This document shows, one piece after another, positions 6,583-10,952 of a DNA stretch of 10,952 bases; position 1 is the stretch's first letter, and each line of letters opens with the position of its first letter. Source of the DNA: JBGSIZ01 sp041742255 (lineage in GTDB: Bacteria > Pseudomonadota > Alphaproteobacteria > Rhodobacterales > Rhodobacteraceae); contig JBGSIZ010000331.1 of assembly GCA_041742255.1 (NCBI GenBank), forward strand, positions 1-10,952, in the 5' to 3' direction. The notes under the pieces were generated by a model that did not search any database, was not told where the DNA came from, and saw only the letters and a program-made list of their open reading frames with translations. Made by a program: the position numbers and the translations under genes.

Positions 6583-9500
6583 ATGTCAGCGATTGAGTTC
6601 GTTGTCCGCGATTCTGTGGGCAATATTCGGCGGGGTTCTGTGGCCGGAGACGACACACCCAACACTATTTTGATGACCGTGGATCAGGATGTTTCCCTGA
6701 ACGTCGATCAGTCGCAGGTGATCGGGTATCAGCGTCAGGGCATGGCGCTACAAATCACATTGATTGATGGCCGCGTCATCGTTCTGGAGGGGTTCTTTAC
6801 CCCCGATGGGATGCCTGCCAACGAGGTATTCTTGTCCTCGAACGGGCAGTTGATCGCCGTGGACCTGACCGCGACCCCGGATGGCGCGCTCTATGCCACC
6901 TATCTGGCGCAGGACAGTGTTGGCAAGTTTGGCATGAATGACGATCTGTATTTCATGCGCGGGTCCGACGTCATGTTGGCCAGCTATGGCGACAATGCCG
7001 TGATGGGCCCTGCCGACGATGAAGCCGGTATGTTGCTGACCCCCCTGTTGGGCGGGTTGGGCGGCGCGTTTCCGTGGCTGGGTCTGGGTGGTGCCGCTGT
7101 GGGCGCTGTCGTGATCGGCGGCGGTGGCGGCACGGATGCGGTTGAGGTCACGCTGGACAATGGCGTCAAGGGTGCCGGCGACGTTATCAATCACGACGAT
7201 TGGGCCGATGGCGTAGAATTGGGCGGCACCGGCACCGTGGGTGGCACTGTGACCGTCACCGTGGATGGTCACACCGAAATAACCACTGTGGGCACTGATG
7301 GCACATGGACCGTCACGTTTGACCCGACCGAGATTGACCCCGGCGAATATGAAACCGGCGTGACCGTCACCATCACCGATGGTAAAACCACCGCGACTGT
7401 GACCGATGTTCTGGTGCTGGATACCGAAGCCAGCGTCACCGTGGCTGTAGATGGCATTGGTGGCGACGGCGTTGTGAATGCTGCCGAGGCCGCGACCGCC
7501 CTGGTTATTTCCGGCGCTGTCGAGGCTGGATCGACCGTGAAGGTCACCGTGCAGGGTCAGACCTTTGACGCTGTTGTGACCGGGTCCGCGTGGTCCCTGA
7601 CATTGCCTGCCGGGTTTATCACTGGCGGTGAATACGACCAGCAGATTTCCGTGCAGGCCACCGATGCCTATGGCAACAGTGCCGCCGCGTCCGGATCGTT
7701 CCACGTCGACACCATGACCGATGTCATCATGTCCACCGTGTATGGCGCCGATGCCACCATCAACAAGGTCGAGCATGACGCCGGGTTCAACGTGACCGGG
7801 TTTGCCGAGGCTGGCGCATCCGTTCAGGTCACCATCGGCACCGTCACCAAAACCGTCACTGCGGGCACCGATGGTGCCTGGACCGCCGGATTTGCCACGG
7901 CCGACGTCGCCCCCGGCACCTATACTGACACTGTCTATGTCAAATCCACCGATGCTGCCGGGAATACCGACACAGTGTCGTCCCCGATCCATTTTGACAC
8001 CGAGGCTGCCGTCACCATCAACACCGCCAGTGTCGAGGGCAACGGCATCGTCAACTTTGCCGAAGCCGCCGATGGCGTCACGCTGACCGGGACCGCCCAA
8101 GCCGGATCGACCGTTGTTGTTCAGATGAACGGCTATTCCAAGACCGTCATCGCAACCGGTGCCGGCACATGGTCCGCCGTTTGGGCCGCAGGCGAGTTGC
8201 CTGCAGGCGAAGTCGTCAAGACTGTCACCGCAACCGCCACCGATGCCGTGGGCAACACCGCATCGGCCACCGGTGAGGTCACGTTTGACACGCTTGTCAC
8301 CCCCTTTACCCTGACCAGTGCTGCCCCCGGTGGTGCCGATCAAGTGATCAATTTCAACGAAAGCGGGCAGGCCATATCGTTGTCAGGTGCTGTTGAGGCC
8401 GGGTCCGTGGTCGTTGTCACCCTTGGCACCGCCACCTTGACCGCGACCGTTACCGACGGTGCATGGACCGTGAATTTCCCCGCGGGCACCTTGCCCGGTG
8501 GCGAATACACAACCCAGATGGTCGTCAAGGCCACCGACAAGAACGGCAACTCGTCAACCATGACCGAAAGCGTTGTGGTGGATACTGTCGCGGGTAATCT
8601 GACCCTGTCCCCGAACCCGATCGAGGCTGACGATGTTGTCAACAAGGTCGAATTGGACGATGGTGTGCTGATCCACGGCACCGCCACCCCCGGTCTGGTT
8701 GTCACCGTCATGCTGGGCACTGCCACCCATCAGGTGGTTGCCGGGGCTGATGGCACATGGTCGTCCACGTTCCTGAAGTCCGAGGTGCCTGCCGGCACCT
8801 ATGACGCCCCGATCAGCGCCAAGATCACCGATGCCGCCGGCAATACCAAGCTGGTCACCGATACCGTTCACATTGACACCGAAATCAACGTGTCCATTGC
8901 CAAGCCCATCGAGACCGACAACATCATCAACAAGGCAGAGGCCGCAGATGGTGCTATCCTGACCGGTGCCGCCGAGGCCGGGTCCACCGTTGTTGTCGGA
9001 TTTGGGTCTGCGTCCAAGACCGTGATTGCCGAGGCCGATGGCACATGGTCCGCCGCGTTCAGCGCGTCCCAGATCCCGGGCGGCGAAAGCACCGTGACCC
9101 TGACCGCCAAGGCCACCGATGCCGCAGGCAACGTCGCCAACACCACCACAACCGTGCAGGTTGACACCATCGTCAACGCCTTGACCCATTCCGGGCAGGT
9201 CGAAACCGATGGTATCGTCAACGCCGCCGAGGCCGCCGATGGCGTCACCTTGACCGGCACCGTTGAAAAGGGGTCCACCGTTCAGGTCACCATTCAGGAC
9301 CCGACCACCGGGCAGACCGTCACCCACGCCGCCGCTGTTGCCACCAACGGCACATGGACCGTGGATTTTGCCGCCTCCGAGATTGCTGCGGGCGACTATA
9401 CCGCCAACGTCACGATTGCCGCCACGGATGCCGTGGGCAACACCAAGACCATCACCGACACCTTTGTCGTGGATACTGTTGCCCCCGATGCCCCCTCTAT

Positions 9501-10053
9501 CGTGTCGGTCGACGAAGGCACCAAGGGTATCCGGTCGCTGGGTGTGGCCGAACAGGACGCGTCCATGGAAGTGTTTTCGCTGCGTGCAGGCGGAGTGTTG
9601 AACGCGATCAACTATACCGCAATCCCCGACACCGACTATCCCGAGATCGACCTAAAGTTCGGCACGCCCGTGCAGGATGGCACACAGTTGGTCATCACCT
9701 CGACCGATGATGCCGGGAATACCACGGGCACCCTTGTTCTGGTGGGTGGCAGCAGTGATGTCAGCATCAGCAGCGCGCTGGCTGCCGAGACCACGTTTGG
9801 TGCCATTGACCTGCAGTTCCTTGACGATGGTAAACTGGTTCTGACCGCCGATGATGTCCGCGCCTTGTCTGGTGAAAGTGCCAGCCTGACCGTGCATGGC
9901 GACGAATTTGACACGGTTGCCCTGGACGGTGCCAACAAGACCGGAACCACCCAGATTGACGGCCGCACCTATGAGGTGTGGGAGTTTGCGGGTGACGGTG
10001 CCACTGTCACGCTCGACAGTCAGATTGATGTGTTCAACGGGTCTGTCATCTGA
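6583..10053 (+). CDS. Bap-like surface adhesin with eight Ig-like repeats, probable type I secretion substrate
   Basis: This is a large acidic protein of 1156 residues. Residues 1 to about 135 resemble the BapA-prefix domain (VDQDVSLNVDQSQVIGY, then GRVIVLEGFF, then a DLYF segment). Residues 150-183 are a glycine-rich hydrophobic stretch. Residues 187-965 are eight Ig-like repeats (listed separately), and 966-1156 form a C-terminal domain. There is no Sec signal and no RTX GGxGxDxxx repeats. The C-terminus (ASLTVHGDEFDTVAL, then TYEVWEFAGDGATVTLDSQI) looks like the last domain of several type I-secreted adhesins and probably carries the export signal. Expected role: cell-surface or matrix protein for attachment and biofilm. 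The downstream TolC-like gene supports secretion by a dedicated type I system, as in bapABCD. ATG 6583 is preferred over GTG 6574 because GGAG lies 8 bases before it. Confidence 0.85.
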   Translation: MSAIEFVVRDSVGNIRRGSVAGDDTPNTILMTVDQDVSLNVDQSQVIGYQRQGMALQITLIDGRVIVLEGFFTPDGMPANEVFLSSNGQLIAVDLTATPDGALYATYLAQDSVGKFGMNDDLYFMRGSDVMLASYGDNAVMGPADDEAGMLLTPLLGGLGGAFPWLGLGGAAVGAVVIGGGGGTDAVEVTLDNGVKGAGDVINHDDWADGVELGGTGTVGGTVTVTVDGHTEITTVGTDGTWTVTFDPTEIDPGEYETGVTVTITDGKTTATVTDVLVLDTEASVTVAVDGIGGDGVVNAAEAATALVISGAVEAGSTVKVTVQGQTFDAVVTGSAWSLTLPAGFITGGEYDQQISVQATDAYGNSAAASGSFHVDTMTDVIMSTVYGADATINKVEHDAGFNVTGFAEAGASVQVTIGTVTKTVTAGTDGAWTAGFATADVAPGTYTDTVYVKSTDAAGNTDTVSSPIHFDTEAAVTINTASVEGNGIVNFAEAADGVTLTGTAQAGSTVVVQMNGYSKTVIATGAGTWSAVWAAGELPAGEVVKTVTATATDAVGNTASATGEVTFDTLVTPFTLTSAAPGGADQVINFNESGQAISLSGAVEAGSVVVVTLGTATLTATVTDGAWTVNFPAGTLPGGEYTTQMVVKATDKNGNSSTMTESVVVDTVAGNLTLSPNPIEADDVVNKVELDDGVLIHGTATPGLVVTVMLGTATHQVVAGADGTWSSTFLKSEVPAGTYDAPISAKITDAAGNTKLVTDTVHIDTEINVSIAKPIETDNIINKAEAADGAILTGAAEAGSTVVVGFGSASKTVIAEADGTWSAAFSASQIPGGESTVTLTAKATDAAGNVANTTTTVQVDTIVNALTHSGQVETDGIVNAAEAADGVTLTGTVEKGSTVQVTIQDPTTGQTVTHAAAVATNGTWTVDFAASEIAAGDYTANVTIAATDAVGNTKTITDTFVVDTVAPDAPSIVSVDEGTKGIRSLGVAEQDASMEVFSLRAGGVLNAINYTAIPDTDYPEIDLKFGTPVQDGTQLVITSTDDAGNTTGTLVLVGGSSDVSISSALAAETTFGAIDLQFLDDGKLVLTADDVRALSGESASLTVHGDEFDTVALDGANKTGTTQIDGRTYEVWEFAGDGATVTLDSQIDVFNGSVI
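7141..9477 (+). repeat. Eight tandem Ig-like repeats within the adhesin (about 288 bases each)
   Basis: Unit borders, set at the recurring VDT/FDT end: 7141-7428, 7429-7713, 7714-8004, 8005-8292, 8293-8586, 8587-8883, 8884-9168 and 9169-9477. The consensus by eye is: a short strand; a G-VNxxEAxDG motif; LTGxxEAGSTVxVT; GTWSxxFxxxExPxGxY; ATDAxGN; and a closing VDT. Units 4, 7 and 8 keep the consensus best. Unit 1 lacks the ATDAxGN motif, unit 5 has NFNESGQA in place of the EAxDG motif, and unit 8 carries an insertion (QDPTTGQTVTHAA). The acidic turn motifs suggest calcium-stiffened beta sandwiches, as proposed for other Bap-type repeats; that is inference. DNA copies are diverged, so recent array expansion is unlikely. 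Confidence 0.88.
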
Positions 10054-10075
10054 CCCTTTGCGGTTCACCCGATTT

Positions 10076-10102
10076 CCGGGGGCGGCCAGCCGTTGCCCCC
10101 GG
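10076..10102. other. GC-rich hairpin between the adhesin and TolC-like genes
   Basis: Perfect 8-bp arms CCGGGGGC (10076-10083) and GCCCCCGG (10095-10102) enclose an 11-base loop, 22 bases after the adhesin stop and 61 bases before the next gene. No T run follows on either strand, so it is not a standard intrinsic terminator. It may attenuate transcription or protect the 3' end of the adhesin message, giving more adhesin than secretion machinery. The structure is seen; the role is inferred. Confidence 0.55.
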
Positions 10103-10163
10103 ACCAAAGCAACCAGTGACGCAAGACCAGTAATCAATTGGCGGCGGGGGTAACGTGGGCAGG

Positions 10164-10952
10164 ATGACAACACGACCAACCACAGGTGCGGTTCTGGCAG
10201 TGGCCCTGCTGGTGTCTGGCTGCGTGGGGTCCGGGTATGACGTCACCCGCTCCGCTTTCGGGTTTCTGGGCGATGCCCCGGCTGTGCCCGCCGATCCCAC
10301 AGACCCCGGTGCCCGTGCCCTGACATCCCGGATGGAAGGCGGCAGCCAGTCCGAGATCATTGATGCCTTGCTCAACCGACAGTCTGTTTTGACCGGTGGC
10401 CCGTTCGATCAGGTTGCCCGTGCCGTTCTGGCCGCCAATTCCCGTGCCGCCGAGGCCGAATTGCGCGCCGCCACGTTGCGTGCCGAGGCTGCCGATCTGA
10501 ATTGGTTGCCCACCATTGGCCCCAGTGTCAGCCTGTCGTCCCTTGGTGCCGTGGTTGCATCGTTGTTTGTGGAACAAGTGTTGTGGGACAATGGCCGCAA
10601 GCGCGCCGAGCGTGAGTTTGCCAAAGCCGATGTCGAGGTCGCTGCAGTCGCATTGGCCCAGGATACCAATGACCGCGTGCTGGATGCCCTGTCCTTGTAT
10701 CTGAATGCTCAGGCCTTTGGGGCCCGCGCCGCCGTCAATCAGGATGGTATGGAGCGGATGGAGCATTTCGCCTATGTCATGTCCGAGCGCGTCCGTGGCG
10801 GCGTGTCCAACCGTGCCGATTTGCAGGTTGTCACCCAAAAGCTGGACCAGATGCGCGCCGATCTGATCGCCGATCAAGAGGCCGCCCATGCCGCAATGGC
10901 CGAATTGGGTGCCATGAGCGCCGAGCCCTTGGCCGGGATTGCCGGGTTGTCC
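10164..10952 (+). CDS. TolC-family outer-membrane lipoprotein, N-terminal part (cut by window edge)
   Basis: I translated this frame by hand; it is open for 263 codons to the window end. The N-terminus is a lipoprotein signal with lipobox LVSGC (16-20), so Cys20 should be lipidated. From about 84 on it shows outer-membrane efflux protein features: long alanine-rich helices (VARAVLAANSRAAEAELRAA, 84-103), then WLPTIGPSVSLSS (114-126) and FVEQVLWDNGRKRAE (135-149), a classic TolC-repeat junction, followed by another long helix pair with LYLNAQAF and RADLQVVTQ. Family members are usually 420-500 residues, so the second repeat lies outside. ATG 10164 is used; GTG 10155 in the same frame is possible and has a better-placed GGCGGG. 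Lying 110 bases after the adhesin, it is probably the outer-membrane duct of its type I secretion system; an efflux-pump role is the alternative. Confidence 0.85.
   Translation, partial: MTTRPTTGAVLAVALLVSGCVGSGYDVTRSAFGFLGDAPAVPADPTDPGARALTSRMEGGSQSEIIDALLNRQSVLTGGPFDQVARAVLAANSRAAEAELRAATLRAEAADLNWLPTIGPSVSLSSLGAVVASLFVEQVLWDNGRKRAEREFAKADVEVAAVALAQDTNDRVLDALSLYLNAQAFGARAAVNQDGMERMEHFAYVMSERVRGGVSNRADLQVVTQKLDQMRADLIADQEAAHAAMAELGAMSAEPLAGIAGLS

Noticed and set aside
6579..6584. Perfect TATAAT at the adhesin start codon
   Set aside because: It overlaps the ATG and would place transcription start inside the gene; no -35 is found at the right distance (TCCCCG), so it is chance.
7141..9477. 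Repeat array considered as CRISPR or other DNA-level repeat
   Set aside because: Periodicity is about 288 bases in frame with the protein, the copies are diverged at DNA level, and there are no spacers; it is a protein domain array.

Overview
The window looks like a chromosomal segment of a GC-rich alphaproteobacterium, most likely a Rhodobacterales/Roseobacter-type marine or environmental strain. The basis is the high GC content, the complete frcBCAK fructose-uptake layout known from alphaproteobacteria, and the Bap-like adhesin followed by a TolC-type gene. I cannot name the genus from sequence reading alone.

Left half (1-5542): a carbohydrate uptake and storage block. On the minus strand, reading right to left, are frcB (periplasmic sugar-binding protein, 4176-3172), frcC (permease, 3043-1964), frcA (ATPase, 1967-1182), frcK (P-loop kinase, 1161-520) and the first 156 codons of glgB (glycogen branching enzyme, from 468 off the left edge). 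frcC and frcA overlap by ATGA, frcA and frcK are 20 bases apart, and frcK and glgB are 51 bases apart, so all five may share a transcript. A perfect 12-bp hairpin sits between frcB and frcC and probably lowers expression downstream of the binding protein. Divergently on the plus strand is frcR, a ROK-family repressor (4343-5542). The shared control region between frcR and frcB holds an AT-rich dyad (4279-4307), the obvious candidate FrcR operator. Together these genes suggest a fructose-type sugar importer under its own repressor, with imported sugar possibly directed towards glycogen.

Middle (5543-6582): a YihY/BrkB-family inner-membrane protein (5614-6447) and a 135-base leader containing a small unassigned dyad.

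Right half (6583-10952): a secreted-adhesin locus. A 1156-residue Bap-like protein has a BapA-prefix-like N-terminal domain, a glycine-rich hydrophobic segment, eight Ig-like repeats of about 96 residues and a C-terminal domain without RTX nonapeptides. It is followed, after a GC-rich hairpin, by the start of a TolC-family lipoprotein (10164 off the right edge), presumably the outer-membrane part of its type I secretion system. The ABC transporter and membrane-fusion genes would be expected beyond the right edge.

I saw no tRNA, rRNA, CRISPR array, insertion sequence or phage gene. Most of the content belongs to known families. The parts most worth a second look are the non-RTX secretion/retention architecture of the adhesin, the ROK operator, and the coupling of sugar import to glycogen branching.
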